A stretch of 64,000 nt of DNA from Petrosia ficiformis (taxonomy: Eukaryota > Porifera > Demospongiae > Haplosclerida > Petrosiidae). The translations under genes were made by a program, and so were the position numbers. The notes under the pieces are model-generated. The model worked only from the letters and a program-made list of their open reading frames with translations. It made no database searches and was not told the DNA's origin. Below are positions 23,136-37,900 of this stretch, piece by piece; position 1 is the stretch's first letter, and every line of letters starts with the position of its first letter. The stretch lies in contig OX345645.1 of assembly GCA_947044365.1 (NCBI GenBank), forward strand, positions 3,907,741-3,971,740. Direction: 5' to 3'.

Positions 23136-26100
23136 ATGGAAGGGCGACCAGAGAGAATAGTAGATTATTTTGTGATGGTTGGTCTTGGTGATAATATCTC
23201 TCCTTTTAAAGTGGAACAAATAGGTGAAACAGGGGAAGAATCTTTGCAGTTAATCACACCTACTGATGTAGAACCCATCACTGAAGTAACCATGGTTTCA
23301 AAGAAAAATGAGAGCGTTCCAAAAGGATTCAAGTTAGTTTGTAGATTAACAAATTGGTTGATTAATTTGAAGTGCTGATGTTTGTCTGGTTGCTATAGCT
23401 TAGTGGTGAAGCACTGGTGGCTGAAGTCAGTGGCCATCAGTTCGATTCCCAGTGAATACCAGCATTTTTCACTTTCCTCTTTTAGCTTTATTGATTAGAT
23501 TTTAGCATTTATTTTCAATGAGAAGCGAATGAGGTGAGATTAGTAAAGCATATTAAGTCTGTTCACATCCACGACCTCAAAATGCAAGTGATGGCTATGT
23601 GTTATATTGTGTACAGTTTACAATGTAATTGTCATAAGATTAATACATGATTATACTCTAAATCAATAATTAAACATTTTTCTGAGGTCATGGTGAACAT
23701 TTGATTGTTACTGTTTCTCAGATGTATTGAGGCGACTCCAAGTGGTAGTAGTGCTAGTCTTGTTAATGCTGGTCTGTTTGGTTCACCACTTTTTCTCTGT
23801 TATCGTCAAGGAGGGGAACGCCCTCCAATTACTGAGATAAGGTTTGTAAATAAAAAACAGTCTCTTCATCTTGCACTCCAGTTGCTTAATACATGTATTT
23901 TCTTGTTTTCCATCCATCAACTCATCGATTTCATCTATTCATTTGTCCATTCACTTGTCCATACATGCATAATATTCACCCGTACATTCATCCATTTCCA
24001 TCCACTGATATATCCATCAATCATTCTCTCTATCAATATCTATCCTTCCACCCAATCATTGATATGTCCACCCATCTATCTATCTTTCCACCAATTTGTA
24101 GTATATATAGTGCTGAACACAGTAGACATTACCCAGCAGGGCATGAAACGATAGCAGTAACCACAGGTGGTAGATCAGCTGATCTTAGTGGAGGGGGACG
24201 CTATCCTTTATACCTTACTGTGAAAAGGGGATTCACTCATGGCTATAACTCATCAACTGCTATCACTGGTTTAGCCATCATCTTAGGAGGCAAGGTAAGA
24301 CATGTTGAAATAATTTATCTATTATCCTTCCATTGTTTTAAAACTGCATCTTAGGCTACTTTCATATGCATGTACATGTCACTCATGTTATGTACATGTA
24401 AATATTACATGTGTATATGTACATGTACATGTATGTACATGTTTATGTACAGTTAGTACACATTAGTGTTTTTAAAGTAATGGGTTGGCATTTTATAGTT
24501 ATAGTTGTTGGTAAAATATTTGGTATAATTTAATTGTTCACAAAAATGGCTAATTATTTAGTTGTAGTATTAATTATAGTTATTGTGAAATCTACATGTG
24601 TAACTTGTATTATTTTTAAGAGCAATACAAGTTTTTAGTCTGAACTGTTAGAATGTTTAATTAAATTAGAACATTTTAAAGTTGCCAATATCATGTTACT
24701 AATTGAAAATACGTGTAGTTATAACTTCCAATTGGAAACATGTTTAGTTATGTTCTTTATTGAAATTATAAATGTACTATCAATTAGGAACATCATATTT
24801 TTACATGTCTACAGGTTGTAAAACAGGTTATTAGCATTTAGTTCACATGACACTACTTTCACACACTATATACTATAAGTACATGTAGCTGTACTGCAGA
24901 TTATAGTGTGATAATTATATGCATGAATTGAATACATACAACTCATATAAACAAACAAATTGGTTGGTAATTTTCTATAGTGGTAGCCAGCCCTTTATAC
25001 TCTAGGTATACTTATGTAGGGTTGTTGTATTGAAGTTCATTTTGTTGCTAAGGTACTAACCCAATCTTGCTTGTGTGGTTTTGTGGTTTTGATATCTTCT
25101 TTCATTTTTTTGAAATGTTTTTATATATAGTGATAGCCAGCCCTATCTTGTCCACTAAATGCATATTCTAAACCTTTTGTACAGAAGTTTACAAGTGTTA
25201 ATCAAGATATGTAGTGTACATGTTGTTATTAATTATTGTGACATATCTAAATACATGTTTGTATTCACAACAATAATTATATTTAATATATGCAAAATAT
25301 GTTTAACTCCTTCAAGAATAGTTTAGCAATTACAAATGTACATCACTAACACATAATTATAGTACAACATTTACTATGCAAAGATGATAGGGACAAACCC
25401 ACTCAGGTTATGTTCTCTTAACTATTTACTATTATTAATTTATCATGGTCAGCCCTACATGTATGTACATGTATATGTGTAATACCATATTTAGACCATT
25501 ACATGTACAATGTATGTAGTCATATCCTTATTTGTGTTGATATGAGTTTTTAAAGCTTCTTTACTCTTGAATATAGTGGAGCCTCTCTATTCTGAAATGA
25601 GGACACCTCTGTATTGAGGACACTTGAAAATGTCCCTTTAATATAAATTCACCCCTGAATTGAGGACTCCTATGTAATCAGGACAGTTTACATGGCCCTA
25701 ATGGTGTCCAGAATAGGGAGGCTCCACTGTAATGGGAAATGATTAGACAGGAGTTTAGTGATGGAGTCACTGTGTAGTGTCACACTCTAACTTATCAAAG
25801 CTCCTAAAAGACATTCTGTTAGCACATGTGCTAATGAACGTACAACATAACATGTGGTCACTAAATGGTGTGTTAGTTGTAGTACACAATAACATGGCCA
25901 AGTTCTGCTCCTGGTTTAGAACAAGACGAGATCCAATCCTTCCAAGGTGCTGTGTAGAAATGGAGTTTGAATTAATTATGCCACCTAATTTCTACTAAAC
26001 TAAAATGAAAATAGACTATGATAGTTCACACATGCCCCAGATATCTTGGAAATTAAAAAGTTAATTAGCAAACAGTTGAATCTAAAATACTACTCATGTA

Positions 26101-28915
26101 TGTATCCCATACCAGTGGCAATATACCCTCAAGGATGAACCTGCCTGATAAAGTTCCCAAAGATTGTTTGGTTTGTTAACAGAATCTCAGTATATGTACA
26201 TTAACTTTGCATAATACAAATTGATCTGTTCTAAATTCTTTTTCCCAAGTCAATTGAGAAATATGAACATAATTATTATTTATATATAATTTATGATAAA
26301 TGATATTATTGATCACTAAAAGTAATCTTGCTGTCAACACTCAGTACTGAACATACTAACACTGGATACTAAAGCCACAATGATATTTTATAATTATTGG
26401 AACAAACCATTTTATTTTATTTTATTTTACAGGAAGAACCTCCAGCTGGATTCAAACCACTTCCCACTCCACTTGGAAGAGGACTAATAAACTCAGGTGT
26501 TAAACTTTGCTACAAGACAAGTCTTATCTCTCCACCATCAGTAGCGTATACAGCTGGTAAGAAATATCTTTAGTTTGGAGTAGACCTTAGCTCTCATAAT
26601 GCACAACTAAAAGGAGTTTAATCATACCTTATTGCTGATCATATGACCTGTGGCCAATTAAAGTGCAGATAATGCGTCACATGATTGAACATTAAATCCT
26701 TATTGCACATTTTTGCATGCAATACATGTAAGTTAGTTAATGCACACTTTGCTCACTTCTACTAACTATTTGTAATGAAGCTGCTCCAACAACAGTGATA
26801 GTTCACCAGATCGTCAATAAATCACTTATAACACACTTGACAGTACATTGTGTGTTTCAATGTAGCACTTGGGCAGGTCAATAAAGGTCTCATTTACATA
26901 ACGCACTCAGCTTTGGCTCGTGCATTATGTAAACTCAACCTTTATTGACCCGCCCTCGTGCTACATTAAAACACATAATCACAGTAAAGTGTGTTATAAC
27001 TAATACTTAATTAATCCTACTATTAATTGTGTATGCTAAATTTAGAGTTTTTAGACTCTCAGATTTAGTATGTATGAATTTTAGCGAATCTCTGAGCCAC
27101 ACCTAATGTGTCTAATGTGCCTAATGTGTCTAACGTGCCGTGCCTAATGTGCCTAATGTACCTAATAGATTATCACAAATATATATTTTTTACCGTGTCC
27201 TCACATTAGCGATTATTACATTAGTTTTTAAAATTAGTACACGCAATTAAAAGTAGACTTAAGGCAGTTGTATCACCTGTGACATGTACATGTGCATGTA
27301 AATTGTATTATACAAGTACATACATGTACATGTAATTAATCAAATTACACCTGTACATGTACACATGTGTAGTTAGTACATGTACATGTGTATTTCTAGT
27401 TGTACATATAAACATGTTTAGATATACACCTATTATTTATAATTTGTTGTACTATTATCCTTTTCTTATTTTACAGAGATTCTCAGTCGGTACCCTACTG
27501 CTGATCATGTGGAGTTTCCTCTTCCCCAAAGTGTTCCATTATTTTGTTTACCTTTTGGTGTTTCTGTGGAAGCCTGGGACAGACACGCCCCTTTTCCTCT
27601 TCCTACCTTCTCTACATTTGCACTGACAGGTGCAACAGGACAGTGTGTAGGTGTATAATACAATGTATGTCTTATATGTATTTTACAAATCTGTGTCAGT
27701 GATTGTAACTTTACAGCATAGGGAAGCACAGTTTTAAGTCAAGACGTCCTATTGAGTCAATCCAGTTCAAATTACTTGTGTTCTTAAGTACTATTCTGGT
27801 CTTTTATTACATCATTCAACTATCTGTAAGGTCCAATGGAGTGTCAAATGGCCAAAGCAATATTAACTAAAGGGTCTGAGTACTACTACACATGTAACTA
27901 CATGTACTAATCTATTCAGTCTAAGTACAGTGTATTACATGTGCTATGTTCATTAACTAAAGGGTCTGAGTACTACTACACATGTAACTACATGTACTAA
28001 TCTGTTCAGTCTAAGTACAGTGTATTACATGTGCTATGTTCATTAACTAAAGGGTCTGAGTACTACTACACATGTAACTACATGTACTAATCTGTTCAGT
28101 CTAAGTACAGTGTATTACATGTGCTATTTTCATTAACTAAAGGGTCTGAGTACTATTACACATGTAACTACATGTACTAATCTGTTCAGTCTAAGTACAG
28201 TGTATTACATGTGCTATGTTCATTAACTAAAGGGTCTGAGTACTACTACACGTGTAACTACATGTACAGTCTAAGTACAGTGTATTACATGTACTATGTT
28301 CATTAACTAAAGGGGAATAATATGATTAGCTAAACGGTCTGATACGTTTGGAGTGGTCTTTTTGTCAAATTATCTGGACCTATTATAATTTATGTTGTTT
28401 TCAGATGTATGGAGCTTGTGTTGTGTTCTATGAAACAATTCCTTCAACAGTAATTGCTCTAAAAGATATGAAAAGAGCATTAAATTTATCTGAAAATGTA
28501 CGTGTAAGTTACAACTGTCCATACTGTATAGCTTGCTTATATCATAACATAATCTTCTTTCCTTGTGTGTTTGTTTATCTCCCTTTCTCCATGCTATTTT
28601 TCTCTCTCTTTCCCTCATCCTCTTCTCCATGTACTCTATGTCTGTCTTTTACTGTTTTTCTGTCTATTTCTCACATACACATGTAGAATTCATTACCACA
28701 TATGAGTAAATGTATTTGCCTTTTATCTCATTGGCCATTTTTTGCTGCATTCAAAGCTTTTCTTTCTGCACTTTATCGACTATCAATATCAAAGAACATA
28801 TCTTTACCTTTAGAACGGTAAGAGATGTCTGTCTTTCTGTCTTTCTGTCTTTCTCTCTTCATTGCTTCCTTCTTTTCTTTTACCCGTTCTCTTCCTCTCT
28901 AACTCCCTCCCTCCA

Positions 28916-28953
<38 letters not shown>

Positions 28954-31900
28954 TCTCTTCGTTTCTCTTCTCCTACCATTATTTTTCCTCTCCAGATATA
29001 TTGCTAATCTCATTTTTGATGTACCGTTTCCTACTTCTCTACGTCCAAGAGTCCAGATGCAAATAGGCCCCGAAAAAATTGTATTTTCATTACCTGTCAG
29101 GACCCCTTTACCAATGGGGTAATAAATTGATGATTGTGCTTGTCAAATTTTGGCATCTCTTATTTGTCTGTATATGTATGTCTGTGTATATGTGTATGTA
29201 TATCTGTAAGCCTGTCTGTCTGTGTGTCTGCTTCTCTGTATGTGTGTGTGTGTCAGTATGTCTATTATCTATGAGTTGCACTTGATCCTTCTATTCATCC
29301 TTGCATTCTTTATCTTCATTCATTCATCTCATATCATCACAGTGTATCTACTCATTGGACTCTATTCACATGTATCAGTATGTATCTATTTCATTCATTC
29401 ATTCATCTCATATCATCACAGTGTATCTACTCATTGGACTCTACTCACATGTATCAGTATGTATCTATTTCATTCATTCATTCATCTCATATCATCACAG
29501 TGTATCTACTCATTGGACTCTACTCACATGTATCAGTATGTATCTATTTCATTCATTCATTCATCTCATATCATCACAGTGTATCTACTCATTGGACTCT
29601 ACTCACATGTATCAGTATGTATCTATTTCATTCATTCATTCATCTCATATCATCACAGTGTATCTACTCATTGGACTCTACTCACATGTCTCAGTATAGA
29701 ACATTGTATAACTCTATTACATCTTGTTCTCTTGGAACAAAAAATAGTCCTGCATTCATCTCGTCCAGCTCTTCTTACTGGTGTGGGAGAAGCCATACGT
29801 TCTATTCTTTTCCCTCTTCAATGGCAGTGTACATATATACCAATGTGTCCTCTAGCTTTCTCTTCATACTTACAAGCTCCTGTACCATTTATTATTGGTG
29901 AGAAATTGTACTTATACATGTATTTGTATATTATCTATGTCAACCTGTCTGTCTGACTGTCCCTGTCTGTCTGTCTCTATCTGACTGTCCCTGTCTGTCT
30001 GTCTCCGTCTGACTGTCCCTGTCTGTCTGTCTCTATCTGACTGTCCCTGTCTGTCTGTCTCCGTCTGACTGTCCCTGTCTGTCTGTCTCTATCTGACTGT
30101 CCCTGTCTGTCTGTCTCTATCTGACTGTCCTTGTATGTCTGTCTCTGTCTGACTGTCCTTGTATGTCTGTCTGTCCCTGTCTGTCTGTCCCTGTCTGTTA
30201 GTCTCTGTCTGATAGTCCTTGTCTGTCTGTCTCTGTCTGCCAGTCTATCTGACTGTCCTTGTCTGTCTGTCCCTGTCTGTTAGTCTCTGTCTGATAGTCC
30301 TTGTCTGTCTGTATATTGGAACTACATGTACTATTGTTTTATTTTAAAACTTCTGGAAAATAATGATCTTATCAACTCATCAATAACTATTTGTCTATCT
30401 ATGTATCTATCTAATTGTCTGTGTTAATTTGTATTATTTTATAATTTACTAAAGGAATGGATAGCAGATATTTTGATTCTTATGTAGCACCTGCTGGAGT
30501 TTGTGTCATTGATCTGGATGTTAATACAGTGACAATGTAAGTACATTAGTGATTAGTAATGTAAGACTGATTTATCCATTGACTACATGTATATAAGTAC
30601 AGTAGTGATTAGATAGAGTGATTAGTAATGTTTGTTTGTTATTGTTAGTAATGGTATAACGATAACAACTGAACATCATCAACAACATTGTTATTATTAT
30701 TGTTTTTGTTGTTGTATTTGATTCATTTAGTGGTCATGATATCAAGAGTTATCTCATGTCAAATCCTCTACCTCAGGTATGAGCCATAATAAAGCAACCT
30801 AGCCAGCCTAGCATCTTCAATCTGTCTGTCTGTCTGTCTGTCTGTATCTATCTATTATATGCATAAACATAATTAATTAATTATATGTACATTACATACT
30901 TTGATACACACATGTACATACATATATATACAGTACATACACATATATGTACATCTATACATACATATATACATAGGTGATTACGTATATAGTACATGTA
31001 CATGTAAATACATTTTTACATACATTGTATGTACATGTACATACATGTATATTATATATAATTATATATATATTATATATTATAATAATTATACACATGT
31101 ATACATGTATATATAATATATTATATATATATAATTATATATATATAATGTATCTAGAAATTAACTCGTTTACTGAGAAAGAATTTGGCACTACTTGCAG
31201 CTGAAGTTTCTAGTGAGATAGTTTTTTATAAACTCTCTTATAATTGCATGTATTATCTATTTAATTTCTTCTTTATAGATTTGAGTTTTGGAGGTGATTT
31301 TGCTGTAGAAGTTGCTCCACTTGATTATAAAGACACAGATGAAGCAGAGCAGGTGAGATGAAATACTGGTAACCATAGTAACCATTTATTCTGCCTTACT
31401 GTCTTTGGTTTTGTTTCTCTCGTCTTTGACATTAGGAAAGAATTGATGTTGCTATTCGTGAAGTGTTTCTCAAATTCATAGCTATGTTGCTTAGCAACTA
31501 CAGGTTTGATAACACATTGTATAATGCATAAATATACTGTGCTGTACAAAACAATTTAATTAGATGCTTAAATTCAGCTATTATACATGTACAAGGAACT
31601 GTCTGATTAAATTATTTTGTGTCTGTGGATGAAAATCAGTTACGCGGGAAATAAAGGCTTATCTTGTCCAAACTAAAGTTATGAGCATTTTTCTGAGGTC
31701 ATGGTAAACATTGAATGACCTTTAGATACAAAATTTAGTTAGTTTTCTGTACAAAGTTGCAGAATAGCAAGTGTTTGAAGGTAAGCGCAAATATTCTCAT
31801 CTGATTTTCTCATATATCTGCAAAATTGAAACTGATCGTTAGGAATTGTAGTCCATCTTCAACTTACTGAAAGTTTAGAAAAGTGTTTGAAATATTTTGT

Positions 31901-34900
31901 CTCTTTCTTTTACATTTAATTTTTTGCTGTAGTTTTTGAAAATGTGGTTGTGTGATGCTCACAAAATGATAGCTAAAACACTCAATAAATAATATATTTT
32001 TACTTTAAATATGAAGTAATGTATATATATAATATACACTATATACACTTATTAAAGACTCAAAGATTAATGTTGAATACTTACTTGTGCACCTACCAGC
32101 CATTGTAAGTTGGCATCACATGACAGCATTTTCTAATGTAAAATTGTTGATAAATAGACAAGATATTTCAAACAGTTTTGTTAAATTTGAGTAAGTTGAA
32201 GGTGGACTACAATTCCTAACTATCAGTTTCAATTTTAAAGAAATTGAAAAATTTCAACAAGTACCCTACATATACATGTATACATATATATCCCATTCTC
32301 CATTCATAGATCATGTCTTCGTCCACTCATGCGTCGACCTACACATTTACAAGACATTTCTGAACTCTTTGATCTACAACAGTTCCTACAATACAAACAT
32401 TCTTCAGAGAGACCCTTTTATAAAACCTTTGCTGATACCCAGACCTTCACCTCCTTTGTAGAACAGCGTTCTTTTGCACATGCTGAGAGTACGGCATTAG
32501 TATTCTTTGATGAATGCACAGAAAAGGTATATTATACATATACGTACTACTAGAGGTCTTACATTGACATTAAGAGACTCCCTCATTTCTGTTTAATAGT
32601 ACAGTACATAAGTATTGAAACTATGAAAATACTATTAGTATACTAATGCTATACTATTAGTATACTATTAGTATAGTAAAGTATAACAATGTATACTGAT
32701 AATAGTATAATATTAGTATATTATTATTATAGTAATAGTATACTAATGGTATACTAATAGTAGAGTAATATAAGTATACTATTAGTATAGTAAAGTATAC
32801 CAATGGTATACTAATATTAGCATAATACATGTATTAGTATACTATTATTATAGTAATAATATACTGATGGTATATTATACTAATAGTATACTAATACAAT
32901 TAGTATACTATTACATGTATAGTAACAGTATACTAATGGATACTAAGTATACTTGTATACTACTAACATGAACTTTGTTTCAGCTTTCTTCAGATCCAAA
33001 TGTGCGTCTATTGAACATTAATGAAACAGTTAGTAGGTAAGAATAGAAGTTCATAGCAAAGGTGCTTTGTTTTATAACAATGAATTTCTATCATTTATTA
33101 CAGAAGTTACGATCTTCCCACTATTGTCACTCCACCACCTGATGAATCTGGATTAATACAAGGCAAACGTTATAGGTAATATATCAATGGATCTCTTTAT
33201 TTAGTCACCATTATTATATCAATGATCACTGAGTGGCTAAAATGACAATGCTTCTTCAACTTATAGCACACTAAAAGTCATTGAGGTTCACTCTGACCTA
33301 GAAAAAAGTTTATAACTTTAGTTTGGAATAATCAACAATCTTTTTACTTACACCATTCGCATTCATCCTTCGCATTCTTTTTTGTGTATGTAAAATTTCA
33401 ATCCGTTGCTTCGTTATTGAGTTTCATAGTAATCATGTGTGGAATATGACATTAAACTACATGTATACACTATGTTACATATATAGTTATCACATCCTAC
33501 GTGAATGTAAACAGATTTATATAAACATATTATTTCATGATCATTATAATTATGAAGAAGCAACCCAAAAATGCATCAAGTAACAATGATTTTGAACTTG
33601 TTTGAAAAATGTAAATACAGGGGCACGTCCAATAGTCTCTGGCGTATTCCTATGTTAATAATAGTTTACAACTTTTGACATACATGTAACAAGTTACTGC
33701 TGTACTAGTCATGCATATAAAGAATCTTTTGGGGGGCAGTTTCTGCATGAAACTTTCACTACTATAAATAGTAACAAAACCACACCCACCCACTATTTAT
33801 AGTAACAAATCAGCATACAACTCATAACAAGTTGACTGCTAGAATGTATGATGTAATATAATGACTGTTACATGAAGAAGCATTCTTTTCTGGTTATTAA
33901 TCTATGATTCTCTTTTCCTATAGTTATCCGTTCTTTCCTCGTTTGGACCCCACTCTCTTCAATTCTCCTTTTTCTTCCACTACTTCATCACGTAATACAA
34001 GTCGGTCTCGTTCTACTTTTCAAACAGCACTCGTTAACATGGCAGTCAGAACTCAAGCAGAGAAAACTAAAAGCAAATCTGTAAGAAATTTAGATAAAAA
34101 TATCTTTAAGATCTAGTGTTATGTTAGTTAACTATTACTAAATCCCATTTAGTGAGGCATTGTGACTTTTAGTTAACTAAACTATAACTAACTAATGAGC
34201 ATGTTTTGGTTACTAAACTTGAAAAGGCTAAAATAGTTTTAGCATTGTATTAGTTAACTATAACTATAACTAAAACCACTTCTAGTAAGGCATTGTGACT
34301 TTTAGTTAACTAAACTATAACTAACTAATGAGCATGTTGTGGTTACTAAACTTGAAAAGGCTAAAATAGTTTTAGCATTGTATTAGTTAACTATAACTAA
34401 AACCACTTTTAGTAAGGTATTGTGACTTTTAGTTAACTAAACTATAACTAAATTACAGGTCTACTGCAATAACTGTAACTAACTAAAATGAAAATTGGCC
34501 AATAATGGGCACTTTTAGTTAGTTAACTAAAACTAAAACCCTTTTAGTAAGCCTAATATTACCTTAGTTAATTAAACTATAATAACTAAACTAAAAGTTT
34601 GAGAAATTATAACTACATTGTATAACTGAAAGTGATCATTATTGTCAATCTAAAACATAGCTGTGTAATAATTGTACTTCTATGTCATTTTCTATGATTG
34701 TTATTAGCTTTTTTTGATACCATTATTATTGAAGGCTAGAAGGTTAGGGAAGATGAAATATTGGATCAGTATTAGTTATCAGTACATATTTACTGTCATT
34801 ATTACATGTACATGTAGTTTGTCTGAATATAACTTTATTTATAAAAATTACAACTATGTTAGGTTTGCTAAGCTGAAAGCTTCCCTTATTCAGACAAGAA

Positions 34901-37900
34901 AATGTGGATGCATGTTAGAGTTTAATCTAATCTGGATTTCACATCCACTTCATACAATACAACTGCTGTATATAGTTAATTAATTATATTATGAAACATA
35001 ACTAAAAAGAAAATCATATCAACTTAACTAGGAAGAACTTCATTGAAGTGGAAAAACTAACTCAGAATTATTTGGATTATTAGCAATTTTCATTGTGAAT
35101 ACCATGCTGCTATTCTCCAATACTTACTGCACTCCCCGCCCTTAATATTTATCCTGGGGGAAACACTAATATAACTGTATTTGTAAAAATTAACATCACA
35201 TTTAGGATAGTGTTGTTTTAGTTGAGTATAATTATAACCAAAACCCTTTTAGTAAGGCATTTTGATTCTTAGTTAACTAAATTACAAGTCTACAGTAATA
35301 ACTATAACTAAATAACTAAAATAAAATTTGGCCAAAACGGGCACTTTAGTTAGTTAACTAAAACTAAAACTGTATAGTAAGGCTAAAATTACTTCATTTA
35401 ATTAAAGCGTCTAAGTTGCAGTACACTGTACGTAGTCAGTGAAATATTATCATACTTATTCACAAAAATTAATCTCCTTGATATTAAAAATTATAATTTA
35501 GAAATAGTTAAACTTAATGAATATTTTTGTGGCCCAAAGGCCCATCCCTATGATTGCTTTCCCACGGGTTAGAAAACATCTACAGACCAGCAGGAAGAAA
35601 GCTACTTTTAGTTTATGGAAAACTATGTAGCTCTTCTACCTAAAATATATTCTTAAAGTTCTACAAGAGTATTTAAAAAGCAAGGAGAGTAGATAAACAA
35701 AGTAATAACTATAATAGGCTGTTGTGTTTCAAGCATGATAAAGTCAGCCATGATTACTGAATGCTGGACACCACAATGCAATCATAGGATACTTTTTTCC
35801 TCAATATATCTTGTTTCAACGTTTTTTGCATGTAAAAATATTCCCTAATTAACTCTATAATTATAGCTTACAGAAAGGGCTTCTGGTAGTGATGTGTTGT
35901 GGGCTAAGGTGCTACTTAGTCATGCCTGTACTCTCTGGTACATGTTGCTCTCTCATCATTTGAGATCTCAGTGGAATAAATTTGAAGTTCTTTCTCAAGG
36001 TCTAGAACTTCTAGAAGCTCTTCGTGTTAGACAAGCTCTGCCTAATGATGAGGTTTTGTTTTACTTAATATAACTGTCTATCCTGTATCTATCTATCTTA
36101 TATCTATCCAGCTATCTATCTACTTGTTTCTACTATCTATTTATCTACATAATAAATTATATCTAGTATCTACCATCCCTCCATCTATCCACATATCTAT
36201 TCATCCACTTATCCACATGTCATCCATCCACCTATCCATCCATTCATTCATCTACCCATCCATCCGTCCATCCATCCATCCATCCATCTGTCCATCCATC
36301 CATCTGTCCATCTCTCCATCCGTTCATCCATCCATCCATCCATCCATCCATCCCTCCATCCATTCATCCATTCATGTATCCATCTATCCATTCATCAATC
36401 TATTCTACTAGGTGTGTTACAGAGCTTTAATGGAGCAATGTGTTCAGTTAGGAAGACCAGCACTGGCTGTTAAAGTATATTCAGAGATACGTAAAGCAGG
36501 TATTCATCCAAGTGCAGTGACCTATGGGTTTTACAACAAGGCACTCTTGGAAGGCAAATGGCCGAGTGTTAAGAGGAGATGGAATGTGCTTAAGATAGTT
36601 TTTTATGCTTGTTTTTATCTCCGCCATTTACAACAACAGTCTCTGATTGATGGACGGAAGATGACAATTGTTTCAGTTGAAGAAAAAGAAGCAAATTTTC
36701 ACCTTCTTCGTCATTCTAGCTCTCAAGGGAGTGATTACAGTATCAATGCTCTTGATGTTGGAGTGGAGGGAATAGAAGAACCTGCTTTTATGAATCCCGA
36801 AAGTCGGAAAATTTATGGAAGATTAAGTCGCGGTTCTGTATATCGACTTTCTTCTCTTTCCACAAAACAGAATTCAGGTGACTATGCATTTCGTGGTGAT
36901 TCTTTCTACATAGCTGACAAATCACCATTATGGAAGACACAGGAAGAACCAGTACAGAGCGGTCAGGGATTATTACTCCCTTTTCAGAACCCATCACAAG
37001 GGGTTCTACATATGCAAACACATAACAGAGAAGATGGAGCTTGTGTAAAAGTAGGTCTATATTCTTGCTCTCAGTGTCCAAGTTGCAGCAATGTTATTTA
37101 CGATGAAGAGATAATGGTTTGTTGGAGTGAAGAAGCAGAAGAATATAATATAACTTGTCCTTATTGTAACAAATCATGTGTTCCTTCATTAACTGTTAAT
37201 ATTACAAAGGTATGCATGTATGTACATGTATATATATGTATGTATGTATGTACATGTATATATATGTATGTATGTATGTACATGTACATGTATGTATATA
37301 TACACGTATGTATGTTATACTGCATGTATGAATGTACATGTCTGTGTGTATATATGTATGTACATTTGTATGTATGTATGTATTTATGTATGTATGTATG
37401 TATGTATGTATGTATGTATGTATGTATGTATGTACATTACATGTATGTATGTATGTATAATATTTAAGTACAGTACATATCAGATGCAACTTAAGAGACA
37501 CACGCGTTCTACACGCAATGTAAACGCGAGCGTCGAAAATTGGTACGCGTTCGTCGTAAATCTACACGCGTTCGTAGTTAAACCCGCACGCGTACGCGTA
37601 CGCGTTCACGCGTGTATACGCGTTTATATCGCACAGGTTTAATAGGCACGCGCGCGCGTGTTTATATAACGCACGCGTTTGCCAAAAATGCATACGCGTT
37701 CGCTGAAATTGCGTACGCGTTCGCTAAAATTGCGTACGCGTTCAACACGAGTTTACCTCTTAAGTTGCATCTGATATGTACTGTATATGTATGACATGTA
37801 TGTATGTACATCATATGTATGTAACTATGTATGTATGTACATGTGTATGTATGTATGTATGTATGTACGTATGTATGTATGTATGTATGTATGTATGTAC

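Noticed and set aside
23386..23466. A functional tRNA gene
   Set aside because: A- and B-box-like motifs are present, but the acceptor and T stems do not form, so only a tRNA-derived repeat is claimed.
29222..29956. A 244-residue plus-strand frame rich in Ser, His, Ile and Tyr
   Set aside because: It is the 79-bp tandem repeat translated; only its right part overlaps DENND4 exon 9, and mostly in another frame.
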